Assembly (NCBI GenBank): GCA_947589545.1
Contig: CANQBA010000020.1
Coordinates: 1 to 56,123, forward strand
Origin: an uncultured Oscillospiraceae bacterium
GTDB lineage: Bacteria; Bacillota; Clostridia; Oscillospirales; Oscillospiraceae
Reading direction: 5' to 3'
Length of the DNA: 56,123 bases
Made by a program: the position numbers and the translations under genes. Shown here one piece after another: positions 15,320-25,188 of the stretch (position 1 is the stretch's first letter; each line of letters starts with the position of its first letter). The notes beneath the pieces were generated by a model. It searched no databases. It was not told the origin of the DNA and saw nothing but the letters and a program-made list of their open reading frames with translations.

Positions 15320-17026
15320 ATGTCCGGCAGCAAAGATGATTTCTGGAAGGAATTGATGGGCGAGGATTTCAAGGTCGACTCCCTTGACGGCGCGCCGGCC
15401 CAGCCCCCCGCGCCCCAAAAGCCCTCCCCGGAGAAGGCCGAGCCCCCTCGAACCGGATCGTCCGCCGTTCCCCCTAAGGCCACGGAGGCCCCCGCCTCCG
15501 GCGGCGGCCGCGATCCGGGCTTTACCATAGAATACGTCTCCCGCTCCGGCGAGCCGGCCGGCAATCCCCCGGAAAAACGCCCGGAGAAACCGGCGGAGCC
15601 TCCCCGGGCCGCCCAGGCCCCCTCCGCCGCCCCTTCGGCGTCCCCGCGGACGCCTTCCGGCGGCTCTCAGATCCCCCCGCGCAGGCCCGCGCAGAGCCCC
15701 GCCCCGCGTCAGCCGGCGGAGCCTCCCCAGGAGGAGCCCACCCGGCGCTTCGAGCCCATCCGGGAGCCTCTTGCGGAGGAGGACATCCCCGCCCCGGCCC
15801 GTACAGGCCGCCGCCGGCGCTCCAGGGAGGACAATTTCGAGGTGGAGTTCGACTTTGACGCCGAGTACCCGGATGTGAACGAAAAGGCCGTCCGGCGGGG
15901 CCGGACAAGGCGCACGGGGCTGATGTCGGGTATTCTGCTGTTCCTCTTCGTCATCTGCGTCAGCGTGGTGCTGGCGTGCCTGGGGTGGATGTGGGCCATG
16001 GACGTGCTGGGCTTTGACGGCACGGACGAGGCCGTGGAGGTCACCCTGCCCAAGAGCATCTTCACCGAGGATCAGGTGGAGGAGGAGAACGACGACGGCG
16101 AGACAGTGACCGCCACCGTGCTCCGGGCCGATATGGACGCGGTGGCGGAGGAGCTGTACGACAAGGGCCTCATCTCCTACAGGTGGCTTTTCAAGCTCTT
16201 CGCCGACATCTCCCACGCCGACACCAAGGTTCAGGCCGGCACCTACACCCTCAACATGAATTACGACTACCGGGCCATCATCCAGGGCATGAACCCCAAG
16301 AGCGGCCGCCGGAACACGGTGACGGTGGCGATCCCCGAGGGCTACACCATCTCCCAGATCGCGGCGCTGATGGAGAAAAACAACGTCTGCTCCGCCGCCG
16401 ACCTGCTGAATTCCCTGGCCAACACCGATTTTGACTACGACTTTTTGAAGGACGACGACGTACCGCCCCTGGGCGACCCCAAGCGTCTGGAGGGGTACCT
16501 GTTCCCGGACACCTACGAGTTTTACGAGGACGACGACCCGGACGCCGTCATCCGGCGCTTCCTGGTGAACTTCGAGAAGAAGTGGGAGGACGGCTTTGAC
16601 GAGCTGGCGGAGGCGCAGGGCCTCACCCGCCGCCAGATCCTGAACGTCGCCGCCATGATTGAGAAGGAGGCCGGCGTGGACGCCGAGCGGGATACCATCG
16701 CCTCCGTCATCTACAACCGCCTCAATCACCCGGAAACCCAGAACACCAACGGGTTCCTGCAGATCGACGCCACCATTTACTACGCCATCGCCGACACCGG
16801 GGAGGCGTTCTCCACGGAGCTCGACAGCCCCTACAACACCTATCTGCACCCCGGCCTGCCGGCAGGCCCCATCGCCAACCCCGGCATCGCCTGTATCCGC
16901 GCCGCCCTGAACCCGGCCAGCACCAAGTATTACTTCTACGCCCTGGGCACCAACGGCCGCCACAGCTTCTTCGAGACGTACAGACAGTTTTCCAACTTCG
17001 TAAACTCCGATAAATACGGCGGATAG
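15320..17026 (+). CDS. mltG: Endolytic transglycosylase MltG
   Basis: 568 residues. A cytoplasmic, Pro/Ala-rich disordered region of almost 200 residues precedes a single TM (about 200-225). The extracytoplasmic YceG/MltG domain holds NVAAMIEKEAGVDAERDTIA, with the catalytic Glu near 448, SVIYNRL, LPAGPIANPGIACI and PASTKYYFYALG. The enzyme cleaves nascent glycan strands near the membrane and so ends peptidoglycan chain growth. The ATG at 15320 has a perfect AAAGGAGG site; the longer open frame upstream is Arg-rich and lacks one. The N-terminal extension is longer than in E. coli MltG. Confidence 0.93.
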   Translation: MSGSKDDFWKELMGEDFKVDSLDGAPAQPPAPQKPSPEKAEPPRTGSSAVPPKATEAPASGGGRDPGFTIEYVSRSGEPAGNPPEKRPEKPAEPPRAAQAPSAAPSASPRTPSGGSQIPPRRPAQSPAPRQPAEPPQEEPTRRFEPIREPLAEEDIPAPARTGRRRRSREDNFEVEFDFDAEYPDVNEKAVRRGRTRRTGLMSGILLFLFVICVSVVLACLGWMWAMDVLGFDGTDEAVEVTLPKSIFTEDQVEEENDDGETVTATVLRADMDAVAEELYDKGLISYRWLFKLFADISHADTKVQAGTYTLNMNYDYRAIIQGMNPKSGRRNTVTVAIPEGYTISQIAALMEKNNVCSAADLLNSLANTDFDYDFLKDDDVPPLGDPKRLEGYLFPDTYEFYEDDDPDAVIRRFLVNFEKKWEDGFDELAEAQGLTRRQILNVAAMIEKEAGVDAERDTIASVIYNRLNHPETQNTNGFLQIDATIYYAIADTGEAFSTELDSPYNTYLHPGLPAGPIANPGIACIRAALNPASTKYYFYALGTNGRHSFFETYRQFSNFVNSDKYGG

Positions 17027-17067
17027 ACCTGCCGCGGACAAATTCATTCAAGGAGATACAAAAACAC

Positions 17068-19734
17068 ATGAAACCATTTGGCCTTAACGAACTGCGGGAG
17101 ATGTTTCTCAAATTCTTTGAGACGAAGGGGCATCTGCGCCTTCCCTCCTTCTCCCTGATCCCCCAGAACGACCAGAGCCTCCTGCTCATCAACTCCGGCA
17201 TGGCGCCCATGAAGCCCTTCTTCACCGGCGAGCAGGAGCCTCCCCGGCGCCGGGTCACCACCTGCCAGAAGTGCATCCGCACCGGGGACATCGAGAACAT
17301 CGGCCACACGGCCCGCCACGGCACCTATTTTGAGATGCTGGGCAACTTCTCCTTTGGGGATTATTTCAAAAAAGAGGCCATTCCCTGGGCATGGGAGTTC
17401 CTGACCAGCCCCGACTGGGTGGGTCTTGACCCCGCGCGCCTCTACCCCTCCGTCTTTGCCGGGGACGCCCAAACCCCCGCCGACGACGAGGCCTACGCCA
17501 TCTGGCGGGACGTGGTGGGCGTGCCCGAGGATCACATCGTCCGCTTCGGCCGGGAGGACAACTTCTGGGAGCACGGCTCCGGCCCCTGCGGCCCCTGCTC
17601 CGAGATCTACTACGACCGGGGCCCCGAGTGGGGCTGCGGCAAGCCCGACTGCCACGTGGGGTGCGACTGCGACCGGTACATCGAGGTCTGGAACGTGGTG
17701 TTCTCCCAGTTCGACAACGACGGCGAGGGCCATTACACCGAGCTTAAACAGAAAAACATCGACACCGGCATGGGCCTGGAGCGCCTGGCCTGCGTCTGCC
17801 AGAACGTGGCCAGCCTCTTTGACGTGGACACGGTGATGAACATCACCAACAAGGTCAGCGAGCTCACCGGCGCCCACTACGGCGAGTCCCACGATAAGGA
17901 CGTGTCCCTCCGGGTCATCACCGATCATATCCGCTCCGGCGTCTTCATGATCTGCGACGGCGTCCTCCCCTCCAACGAGGGCCGGGGCTACGTCCTGCGC
18001 CGGTTGCTGCGGCGGGCCGCCCGCCACGGGCGGCTTCTGGGCGTCACCGAGCCCTTCCTCTTTGAGGTGGTGGACACGGTGGTGCACGAAAACGAGGGCC
18101 ACTACTCGGAGCTCCGGGAGCGGCAGGCGTACATCACCCGCGTCATCCGGGTGGAGGAGGAAAATTTCGCCAAGACCATTGACGCGGGCCTGCGCATCTT
18201 CAACGATATGCTGGCGGAGCACAAGGCCCGGGGGGAGCAGACCTTCTCCGGCGCCGACGCCTTCAAGCTCTACGACACCTACGGCTTCCCCATCGACCTG
18301 ACCCGGGAGATGGCGGAGGAGCAGTCCATGACCGTGGACGAGACCGGCTTCAAATCCCAGATGGAGGAGCAGCGCCAGCGCGCCCGCAAGGCCCGGGAGG
18401 CCCTGGGCGATCTGGGCTGGGCCGGCGTGGAGTTCGGCAAGGACGTGCCCGAGACGGCCTTTGTGGGCTACACAGAAAAAACCGTTGACGACGCCAAAAT
18501 CGTGGCCTTGGTGGTGGAGAACGAGCAGGCCGAGGAGCTGATGCCCGGCGTGGAAGGCATCGTGGTGCTGGATAAGACCCCCTTCTACGCCGAGATGGGC
18601 GGTCAGGTGGCCGACCACGGCGTCATCACCGCCGGGGACGCCTCCTTCACCGTCACCGACGTGCAGAAGAACAAGGGCGGCAAGTACATGCACTACGGCA
18701 AGCTCGCCGCCGGCATCCTGAAGCTGGGCGACACTGTCACCGCCGCCATCGACCTGGAGCGCCGGACAGCCGTCATGCGGGCCCACTCCGCCACCCACCT
18801 CCTGGACGCGGCCCTGCGGCAGGTGCTGGGCGACCATGTCCACCAGGCCGGCTCTCTGGTGGAGCCGGACCGGCTGCGGTTTGACTTCACCCACTTCGCC
18901 GGCCTCACCGGCGAGGAGCTTCTGCGGGTGGCGGACATTGTGAACCGGGAGATCCTGAAGGGCCTTCCCATCGTCACCGAGGAGCTGCCCATCGAGGAGG
19001 CCAAGCAGAAGGGCGCCATCGCCCTCTTCGGCGAAAAATACGGGGACATCGTGCGGGTGGTCACCATGGGCGGCGGCTTCTCCGTGGAGTTCTGCGGCGG
19101 CACCCATCAGGACAACACCGCGAAGATCGGCCCCTTCCGCATCACCGGCGAATTCTCCGTGGCCGCCGGCGTCCGGCGCATCGAGGCCATCACGGGCCTT
19201 GCGTATTTTAAAGAGAACGAGCGGATGAACCGCACCCTTTTGGAGGCGGCCAACGCCATGAAGACCTCCCCCTTCGAGCTGGTGGACAAGCTGAAGGCCA
19301 ATCAGGAGGAGATCCGAAAGCTCCACCGCGACCTGGATTCCCTCCAGGACAAGCTGCGCTCCGGCGAGATCGGCCACTTCCTGGCCGCCGCCAAGACGGT
19401 GGGCGGCCTCCATGTGGTCACCGCCAGCCGTCCCGGCGCCACCCCCGACGAGCTTCGGAAGCTGGGCGACATGCTCCGCGACCGGGACAGCGCCGTGGTG
19501 GCGGTGATCGCCAGCGTGGACGGGGAAAAGCTGACCTTCCAGGCCGTCTGCGGCAAGGACGCGGTGGCGAAGGGCGTCAAGGCCGGCGACATCATCCGCG
19601 CCGTCTGCGCCGTCTGCGGCGGCAAGGGCGGCGGCCGTCCCGACTCCGCCATGGGCGGCGGCAAGGACGTGCTGATGCTGGACGACGCCTTGGCAAGTGT
19701 GGATAATTTCGTTGCCGGGAAGCTGGGGCTATAA
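17068..19734 (+). CDS. alaS: Alanyl-tRNA synthetase
   Basis: 888 residues, close to the usual 875. The class II catalytic core begins LNELREMFLKFFETKGH; motif 2 lies around RHGTYFEMLGNFSFGDYFK. The editing domain has HSATHLLDAALR (HxxxH) and CGGTH. The C-terminal DHHA1-type domain includes DSAMGGGKDVLMLDDAL. It charges tRNA-Ala with alanine in the cytosol. It starts 41 bp after mltG with AAGGAGAT upstream, so it is probably in the same transcript. No T-box leader fits in that gap. Confidence 0.97.
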   Translation: MKPFGLNELREMFLKFFETKGHLRLPSFSLIPQNDQSLLLINSGMAPMKPFFTGEQEPPRRRVTTCQKCIRTGDIENIGHTARHGTYFEMLGNFSFGDYFKKEAIPWAWEFLTSPDWVGLDPARLYPSVFAGDAQTPADDEAYAIWRDVVGVPEDHIVRFGREDNFWEHGSGPCGPCSEIYYDRGPEWGCGKPDCHVGCDCDRYIEVWNVVFSQFDNDGEGHYTELKQKNIDTGMGLERLACVCQNVASLFDVDTVMNITNKVSELTGAHYGESHDKDVSLRVITDHIRSGVFMICDGVLPSNEGRGYVLRRLLRRAARHGRLLGVTEPFLFEVVDTVVHENEGHYSELRERQAYITRVIRVEEENFAKTIDAGLRIFNDMLAEHKARGEQTFSGADAFKLYDTYGFPIDLTREMAEEQSMTVDETGFKSQMEEQRQRARKAREALGDLGWAGVEFGKDVPETAFVGYTEKTVDDAKIVALVVENEQAEELMPGVEGIVVLDKTPFYAEMGGQVADHGVITAGDASFTVTDVQKNKGGKYMHYGKLAAGILKLGDTVTAAIDLERRTAVMRAHSATHLLDAALRQVLGDHVHQAGSLVEPDRLRFDFTHFAGLTGEELLRVADIVNREILKGLPIVTEELPIEEAKQKGAIALFGEKYGDIVRVVTMGGGFSVEFCGGTHQDNTAKIGPFRITGEFSVAAGVRRIEAITGLAYFKENERMNRTLLEAANAMKTSPFELVDKLKANQEEIRKLHRDLDSLQDKLRSGEIGHFLAAAKTVGGLHVVTASRPGATPDELRKLGDMLRDRDSAVVAVIASVDGEKLTFQAVCGKDAVAKGVKAGDIIRAVCAVCGGKGGGRPDSAMGGGKDVLMLDDALASVDNFVAGKLGL

Positions 19735-19739
19735 GGTTA

Positions 19740-20427
19740 TCCGCCTGCCCCCGGCGGGGGGTTATAAGGTGTCCGCCTTAACGGCGGACGGGAACTTGCT
19801 TTTCTCCTTTTGGATTTCCAAAAGGAGAAAAGGCAACAAAAGAGGAAAAGAAACCAGAGGGGGGCTTTCGTATTTTCCCCCCTCTGGACTACCCCTTTTA
19901 AAAACGACCGCACAGGGGCTTGCGAGCCCCTATGTGGAGAACCCCGGGGAACGCCCGCACGAAAGCAGGTCACGGAAAATGGGCTTCCCCACGCACGACG
20001 ACTTCCCTTTCGTACGGGCCGGACACCCGGCCGGTCCACTGTCCGAATCTCCTGCACATTACGTACACCGCGCGCGTCCTTGTTACGAATGGTCTCTGCT
20101 TCTAACTCGCTTGGCCGCTCACAGCTCTATTATCCAAGACTTCGTTCCTATTTCCCCCGCGCTGGTGCGGTTGTGATCGTGGAAAAATTTTTAACGTCGC
20201 TCCCTCTCTCCTGCGAGCGCTCCCCCGGGGGAGTCCAGATGGGGGTCGCAATCCCCTCTGGTCGGTTCAAGGAGGAGTCCAGAGGGGGGAAATACGAAAT
20301 CCCCCCTCTGGTTGCTTTTCTCCTCTTTGCTGCTTTCTCCTCTTTTGTGTTGACAAAAGAGGAGAAAGCAAATCCCTCCGCCCCGTAAGGGCGGAAACCT
20401 TATAAAACCCCGCCGGGGCAAGGCGGA
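19740..20427. mobile_element. Large palindromic MITE-like element of about 690 bp
   Basis: The ends are imperfect inverted repeats of about 155 bp (left 19740-19893, right 20273-20427). Matching blocks include CCCCGGCGGGG near each tip, TTATAAGGTNTCCGCC (left near 19763, right near 20390 inverted), and internal palindromes beginning CCAGAGGGGGG at 19854-19887 and 20279-20311, plus a degenerate third at 20235-20261. The central 380 bp carry no convincing reading frame. There is no transposase, so it is a non-autonomous element or a structured RNA locus. It fills the whole gap between alaS and the HIT gene. Confidence 0.65.
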
Positions 20428-20450
20428 ACACAAAAAAGGAGTATGATCCC

Positions 20451-20813
20451 ATGTCCGATGTTCTGAATTTCGACGAAAACTGCCTTTTCTGCAAAATCAT
20501 CCGCGGAGATATCCCCTCCACCAAGGTCTATGAGGACAACCTGTGCTATGCCTTCCGGGACATCAACCCCCAGGCCCCTACCCACATTCTGGTGGTGCCC
20601 AAGGCGCATATCCCCTCCGTGGCGGAGGTCAACCGCCACAATGAGGCCCTGGTCGGGCACATCTTCACCGTCATCGCCAAGATCGCGGCGGACGAGGGGC
20701 TGGAGGGCGGCTACCGCGTCATCTCCAACTGCGGCCCCGACGCCTGCCAGTCCGTCCCCCACCTGCATTTCCACATCCTGGGCGGCGCCAAGCTGGGCGA
20801 GCGGATGGGCTAA
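20451..20813 (+). CDS. HIT-family nucleotide hydrolase/transferase (HINT type)
   Basis: 120 residues. It has CLFCKIIRGDIPSTKVYED at the N-terminus and the histidine triad VPHLHFHILGG near the C-terminus. HINT proteins hydrolyse adenosine phosphoramidates and are widely conserved in the cytosol. The length fits the family. AAAGGAG precedes the ATG. It stands between the palindromic element and metG, with no visible terminator before metG. Confidence 0.94.
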   Translation: MSDVLNFDENCLFCKIIRGDIPSTKVYEDNLCYAFRDINPQAPTHILVVPKAHIPSVAEVNRHNEALVGHIFTVIAKIAADEGLEGGYRVISNCGPDACQSVPHLHFHILGGAKLGERMG

Positions 20814-20907
20814 GTGATGATCCTGAAGCTTTAAACTCAAAAGCGATTGATTTTCCCTGTCAAAAGTATTACAATCATAAAACCTTAACCATTTCAGGAG
20901 GTACACC

Positions 20908-22854
20908 ATGAGTAAAGGAAAATTCTACCTTTCCACCGCCATCGCCTACGCGTCCGGCAAGCCCCACATCGGCAACACCTACGAGATCGTGCTGGCCGAC
21001 GCCATCTGCCGCTTTAAGCGAATGGAGGGCTATGACGTGTACTTCCAGACCGGCACCGACGAGCACGGCCAGAAGATCCAGGAGAAGGCCGAGGCCGCGG
21101 GCGTCACGCCCCAGGCGTTTGTGGACGGCACCGCCGGGGAAATCCGGCGCATCTGGGATCTGATGAACACCAGCTACGACCGGTTCGTGCGCACCACCGA
21201 CCCGGAGCACGAGCGGAAGATCCAGGATATCTTTGAGCGAATGCTGGCCTCCGGCGACATCTACAAGAGCAAATACGAGGGCTGGTACTGCACCCCCTGC
21301 GAGTCCTTCTGGACGGAGAGCCAGCTTGTGGATCACAAGTGCCCCGACTGCGGCCGGGAGGTGAAGTGGGCCGAGGAGGAGGCGTACTTCTTCCGTCTCT
21401 CCAAATACACCGAGCCTCTTCGGAAATACATCGAGGAGCACCCGGATTTCATCCAGCCCGAGGCCAGGAAAAACGAGATGATCAACAACTTCTTAAAGCC
21501 CGGACTTCAGGATCTGTGCATCTCCCGCACCAGCTTCACCTGGGGCATCCCGGTGCGCTCCGACCCCCGGCACGTGGTGTACGTGTGGCTGGACGCCCTC
21601 TTTAACTACGCCACCTTCCCGGGTCTCGAGGTGAACGGGCAGCCCTGCGGCGAGAACTACAAGAAATACTGGCCGGCGGACGTGCACCTCATCGGCAAGG
21701 ATATTTTGCGGTTCCACACCCTCTACTGGCCGGCGTTCCTGATGTCCATGGGCCTTCCCCTGCCCAAGCAGGTGTTCGGCCACCCGTGGCTTCTCATGAG
21801 CGACGGCAAAATGTCCAAATCCAAGGGCAACGTCCTCTACGCCGACGATCTGGTGGCGCTCTACGGCGTGGACGCGGTGCGCTACTACGTGCTCCACGAG
21901 ATGCCCTTCGCCTCCGACGGCACCATGAGCCACGACCTTGTCATCGAGCGGATAAACTCAGACCTGGCCAACATTCTGGGGAACCTGGTGAACCGCACGG
22001 TTTCCATGCAGAACAAGTATTTCGACGGCGTGGTGGGCTCCAACGCCAACCTGGAGCCCGTGGACGCGGAGCTCATCGAGCTTGCCCTGGCAACCCCCCG
22101 GCGGTGTCAGGAGAAGATGAACACCCTCCATGTGGCCGACGCCATCGACGAGATCTTCACCCTCCTCCGCCGCGCCAACAAGTATGTGGACGAGACGCAG
22201 CCCTGGGTGCTGGGCCGGAGCGAGGAGACGAAGCCCCGCCTGGCCACCGTGCTCTATAACCTGCTGGAGACGGTGCGCATCAGCGCCGCCCTCCTCTCCC
22301 CCTTCCTCCCGGAGACGGCGGAGAAGATCTTCGCCCAGCTGAACCTGCCCGTATCCGGTTGGGACAGCCTTTCCTCCTTTGGCATCCTCCCGGAGGGCCA
22401 TAAGATCGGAAGCGCCCAGATCCTCTTCGCCCGCATCGACCCCGCCAAAAAGGCCAAGGAGATTGAGGAATTCTACGCCGCCAAAAATCCCGCCCCCGTC
22501 TCCAACCCCGTCCTCCCCGACGTAACCATTGACGAGTTCGCCAAATGCGACATGCGGGTGTGCAAGGTCCTCAGCTGTGAGAACGTGAAAAAGTCCGAGC
22601 GGCTATTGAAGTTCACCCTGGACGACGGCTCCGGCGCCCCCCGGCAGATCCTCTCCGGCATCGCCAAATTCTATAAGCCCGAGGACCTGGTGGGCAAGAC
22701 CGTCGTGGCCATTCTGAACCTCCCTACCCGGAAGATGATGGGCCTGGAGTCCAACGGTATGCTGATCTCCGCCGTCCGTGAGGAGAACGGCGAGGAGAAG
22801 CTCCACCTCCTCATGCTGGACGACGCCATCCCGGCGGGCTATAAGCTCTGCTGA
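20908..22854 (+). CDS. metG: Methionyl-tRNA synthetase
   Basis: 648 residues. The class I motifs are PHIGNTYEI (HIGH) and KMSKSKGN near residue 302. A zinc-knuckle insertion has CTPCESFW and CPDCGREV. The C-terminal 110 residues form a tRNA-binding OB-fold (EMAP/Trbp111-like: FAKCDMRVCKVLSCENVKKSERLLK). It charges tRNA-Met in the cytosol. CAGGAGGT lies upstream of the ATG. A strong terminator follows 10 bp after the stop. Confidence 0.97.
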   Translation: MSKGKFYLSTAIAYASGKPHIGNTYEIVLADAICRFKRMEGYDVYFQTGTDEHGQKIQEKAEAAGVTPQAFVDGTAGEIRRIWDLMNTSYDRFVRTTDPEHERKIQDIFERMLASGDIYKSKYEGWYCTPCESFWTESQLVDHKCPDCGREVKWAEEEAYFFRLSKYTEPLRKYIEEHPDFIQPEARKNEMINNFLKPGLQDLCISRTSFTWGIPVRSDPRHVVYVWLDALFNYATFPGLEVNGQPCGENYKKYWPADVHLIGKDILRFHTLYWPAFLMSMGLPLPKQVFGHPWLLMSDGKMSKSKGNVLYADDLVALYGVDAVRYYVLHEMPFASDGTMSHDLVIERINSDLANILGNLVNRTVSMQNKYFDGVVGSNANLEPVDAELIELALATPRRCQEKMNTLHVADAIDEIFTLLRRANKYVDETQPWVLGRSEETKPRLATVLYNLLETVRISAALLSPFLPETAEKIFAQLNLPVSGWDSLSSFGILPEGHKIGSAQILFARIDPAKKAKEIEEFYAAKNPAPVSNPVLPDVTIDEFAKCDMRVCKVLSCENVKKSERLLKFTLDDGSGAPRQILSGIAKFYKPEDLVGKTVVAILNLPTRKMMGLESNGMLISAVREENGEEKLHLLMLDDAIPAGYKLC

Positions 22855-22863
22855 AAAAATCGA

Positions 22864-22901
22864 CAACAAAAAAGAGCGCCGCAGGGCGCTCTTTTTTGTT
22901 G
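22864..22901. terminator. Bidirectional-type terminator after metG
   Basis: A 17-bp perfect stem (22864-22880 with 22885-22901) with a 4-nt loop contains six A on the left and six T on the right arm, so it can act in both directions. Confidence 0.9.
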
Positions 22902-23044
22902 CGCAAAGGCCGAACGGTATGGTGCTTTATGATAGCCAGGGATATCGTTTAGATATATAATTTCAAAGAAAAAATTATTGATTTGATGTAGTATTCGCCG
23001 TAAAAACCGTAGTATATAGGTGAAGCCGGAAAGGAGGCGGGGCG

Positions 23045-23605
23045 ATGATGGAAGATGAAAAAATCATTGAATTGTTTTTCGAGCGGTCAGAGCAAGGCAT
23101 ACGGGAGCTGGACATGAAATACGGTAAAATCTGCCGCAATCTCTCGTATAACATCGTGAACAACAGGCAGGACGCGGAGGAATGTGTCAACGACGCTTAC
23201 TTAGGCGCATGGAACGCCATCCCACCGGCGCGGCCCGACCCGTTGCTTGCCTATATCTGTAAGATCGTTCGGAATATTTCACTGAATGCCTATTACAAAA
23301 AGGGGGCGGCCAAACGAAGCAGCCGGTACACGATCGCCATGGAGGAAATAGAGGCCCTCATAGCAGGCCCTGACACGGTGGAAGCCGAGATGGAAGCTAA
23401 AGAGTTAGCCCGTATCATTGAGGAATTTTTGGACACGCTGACCCTCGAAAGCCGCGTTATTTTCATGCGCCGCTATTGGTTTGCCGACAGCTGCAAGGAC
23501 ATAGCCGAGCTTGTAGGGCTTTCGGAGAAAGACATCTCCGTCCGGCTGACCCGGATCCGCGAGAAGATGAAACAATATTTAAGTGAAAGTGATGTATTTA
23601 TATGA
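23045..23605 (+). CDS. Sigma-70-family (ECF-like) RNA polymerase sigma factor
   Basis: 186 residues. Region 2 is visible in RQDAEECVNDAYLGAWNAIPP and the following DPLLAYICKIVRNIS. Region 4 is the C-terminal TLESRVIFMRRYWFADSCKDIAELV..SEKDISVRLTRIREKMKQYL. It should redirect RNA polymerase to a small regulon. AAAGGAGG precedes the first ATG; a second ATG follows directly. It overlaps the next gene by 4 bp, the usual arrangement of a sigma factor and its membrane regulator. This pair is more AT-rich than the flanking genes, which suggests acquisition. Confidence 0.88.
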   Translation: MMEDEKIIELFFERSEQGIRELDMKYGKICRNLSYNIVNNRQDAEECVNDAYLGAWNAIPPARPDPLLAYICKIVRNISLNAYYKKGAAKRSSRYTIAMEEIEALIAGPDTVEAEMEAKELARIIEEFLDTLTLESRVIFMRRYWFADSCKDIAELVGLSEKDISVRLTRIREKMKQYLSESDVFI

Positions 23606-24225
23606 ACACAAAAAAGTTTTCCGGCGCTATGAGCGAGCTTGACAGCAAGTACATTGACGAGACCCTCAACTATAAGAAGAAATCCAAAAGCCCCGTTTGG
23701 GTGAAGTGGGGAGCTATAGCGGCCTGCCTGTGCCTTGCGGCGGCCGCCGGCATTTTCGGACTAAAACAGAGAGCTGATAATCACGGCGAATATAAAGCGC
23801 ACATTTTCTCATCTTATGAGGAATTTGCCAGCGTCGTTCCCGATATACAAATTGTAGAGAATCTTTCCAAGCTTGACGGATTGGAGGTGACCATTTATGG
23901 AACGTTTAATGATGTTTCCATCGAGGATCATACAAAAATTGAAAACTATAGCTGGTTCGATATAAAAGCAAAACAAGGAGATAAGTATGTTGCTTTTGTT
24001 CACCTCATATTGAACGACAAAAACAGCGCCGCTGTTTATATAAAAAATAACTCTTTAGTAAACGAAACGGTCATAAACGGTGAACATATCTTTTACGCAT
24101 ACAATGCTGACGCGGAATATTGGGACGCTGTTGTTGAGGTAAATGGAAATTACTTCAATATTCTTTATTACTCCGCATCTGAACGGGATTTTATAGATTT
24201 TATCTCTGCATTGTTGAAAAAATGA
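23602..24225 (+). CDS. Membrane protein partner of the sigma factor, possible anti-sigma
   Basis: 207 residues. A cytoplasmic N-terminus of about 35 residues (GAMSELDSKYIDETLNYKKK) leads to one TM (about 36-56) and a roughly 150-residue extracytoplasmic domain of no recognised family. The N-terminal phrase is common in Firmicute proteins encoded next to ECF sigma factors and is a candidate sigma-binding helix. The 4-bp overlap with the sigma gene supports coupled expression. The anti-sigma role is inferred from context only. Confidence 0.7.
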   Translation: MNTKKFSGAMSELDSKYIDETLNYKKKSKSPVWVKWGAIAACLCLAAAAGIFGLKQRADNHGEYKAHIFSSYEEFASVVPDIQIVENLSKLDGLEVTIYGTFNDVSIEDHTKIENYSWFDIKAKQGDKYVAFVHLILNDKNSAAVYIKNNSLVNETVINGEHIFYAYNADAEYWDAVVEVNGNYFNILYYSASERDFIDFISALLKK

Positions 24226-24249
24226 GTTAGTCAAAACCGTCTTTCTATG

Positions 24250-24283
24250 CAAGGGCAGCCGAAAAATCGACTGCCCTTGTTCT
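24250..24283 (+). terminator. Probable terminator of the sigma-factor pair
   Basis: CAAGGGCAG (24250-24258) pairs with CTGCCCTTG (24271-24279) around a 12-nt loop, followed by the weak T-rich stretch TTCT. It lies 25 bp after the stop codon. Confidence 0.6.
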
Positions 24284-24358
24284 ATGCCGATATACAGAAA
24301 GGAGCGGCCAGCTATGACGAAACCGAGGTAGAAAACCCGTCAGGGCCTTTTCGTCAGT

Positions 24359-25159
24359 TTAAAATTCAATCGGCTCCACCGGCTCTGGCTGGTAGTGGAT
24401 GAGCTCGTTGTAGAAGTTGGCCACGGACAGATTGACGTACGGCGTCAGATAGATGTTGAGCAGGGGCACGCCCAGGAGGCTCGATACCAGGTTGGCAGCG
24501 ATGGACCACAGGATGAAGGAGAAATACAGCTTGAAAAGCCGCCACTTGTGGCCGCTCATCAGTCGCGCCGACTCCTTCATGCAGGCGACGGCCCCCTTGT
24601 CCGGATTGTCCAGAAGCACCATCACGGACAGGGAGAACATCAGACTCAGGATAAGGCCGGGGATCACCAGGAAAATACTGCCCACCGCTACCGCCAGACC
24701 CGTCAGCAGGCCGATGGCGATGGTCTTGAAGGTCATCTTGAAGCCGTGCATCAAAAAGCCCACGGAGGTGTCCTTCTTACGGCTCTCAAAGAGGATATGG
24801 TGGGTGTAGCCCGCCGCCAGGGGCAGGGAGATCAGCGTCACCAGCACCGACAGCAGCGGCCCCGCCAGGCCCCGTCCGGCAAAAAACTCCATGGCAGAGG
24901 GGACGGAGGCGTAGATCTGGTTGAGGATGGCCTGGAGCTGCGCCGGGTCGTCCAGCGCGTCCTGCAGCTGGCCGGCGTAGGAGTTCACCAGCTCGTTCAC
25001 CGCCCTGACATACGCGTTGGCCCCGGAGAGCTCGCTGGCGAAGTAGTTGATCAGGTACCCCGCCAGGATATACACGGCGGCCACCAGCAGGATGGGGAGC
25101 ATCCGCTGACGCAGGCGCGCTTTGGCCCCCAGCTTCAGCTCACGGGAATCGGAATACAT
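24359..25159 (-). CDS. DUF975 family integral membrane protein
   Basis: 266 residues. N-terminal MYSDSRELKLGAKARLR is typical of DUF975, followed by about six TM segments. The conserved region VIPGLILSLMFSLSVMVLLDNP and the KESARLMSGHKWRLFKLYFSF motif are present (a pattern shared with other glycerophosphoryl-diesterase-like membrane domains). The function is unknown. The start at 25159 is chosen because AAAGGGG lies 8 nt upstream; an in-frame ATG at 25177 would overlap that site. It lies downstream of the MATE gene, separated by the palindromic repeat. Confidence 0.85.
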   Translation of the reverse strand: MYSDSRELKLGAKARLRQRMLPILLVAAVYILAGYLINYFASELSGANAYVRAVNELVNSYAGQLQDALDDPAQLQAILNQIYASVPSAMEFFAGRGLAGPLLSVLVTLISLPLAAGYTHHILFESRKKDTSVGFLMHGFKMTFKTIAIGLLTGLAVAVGSIFLVIPGLILSLMFSLSVMVLLDNPDKGAVACMKESARLMSGHKWRLFKLYFSFILWSIAANLVSSLLGVPLLNIYLTPYVNLSVANFYNELIHYQPEPVEPIEF

Positions 25160-25188
25160 CAGAAAAACCCCTTTCATTCGAGTGTATA

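Noticed and set aside
17027-17067. A T-box leader before alaS
   Set aside because: The gap to mltG is only 41 bp, which is too short.
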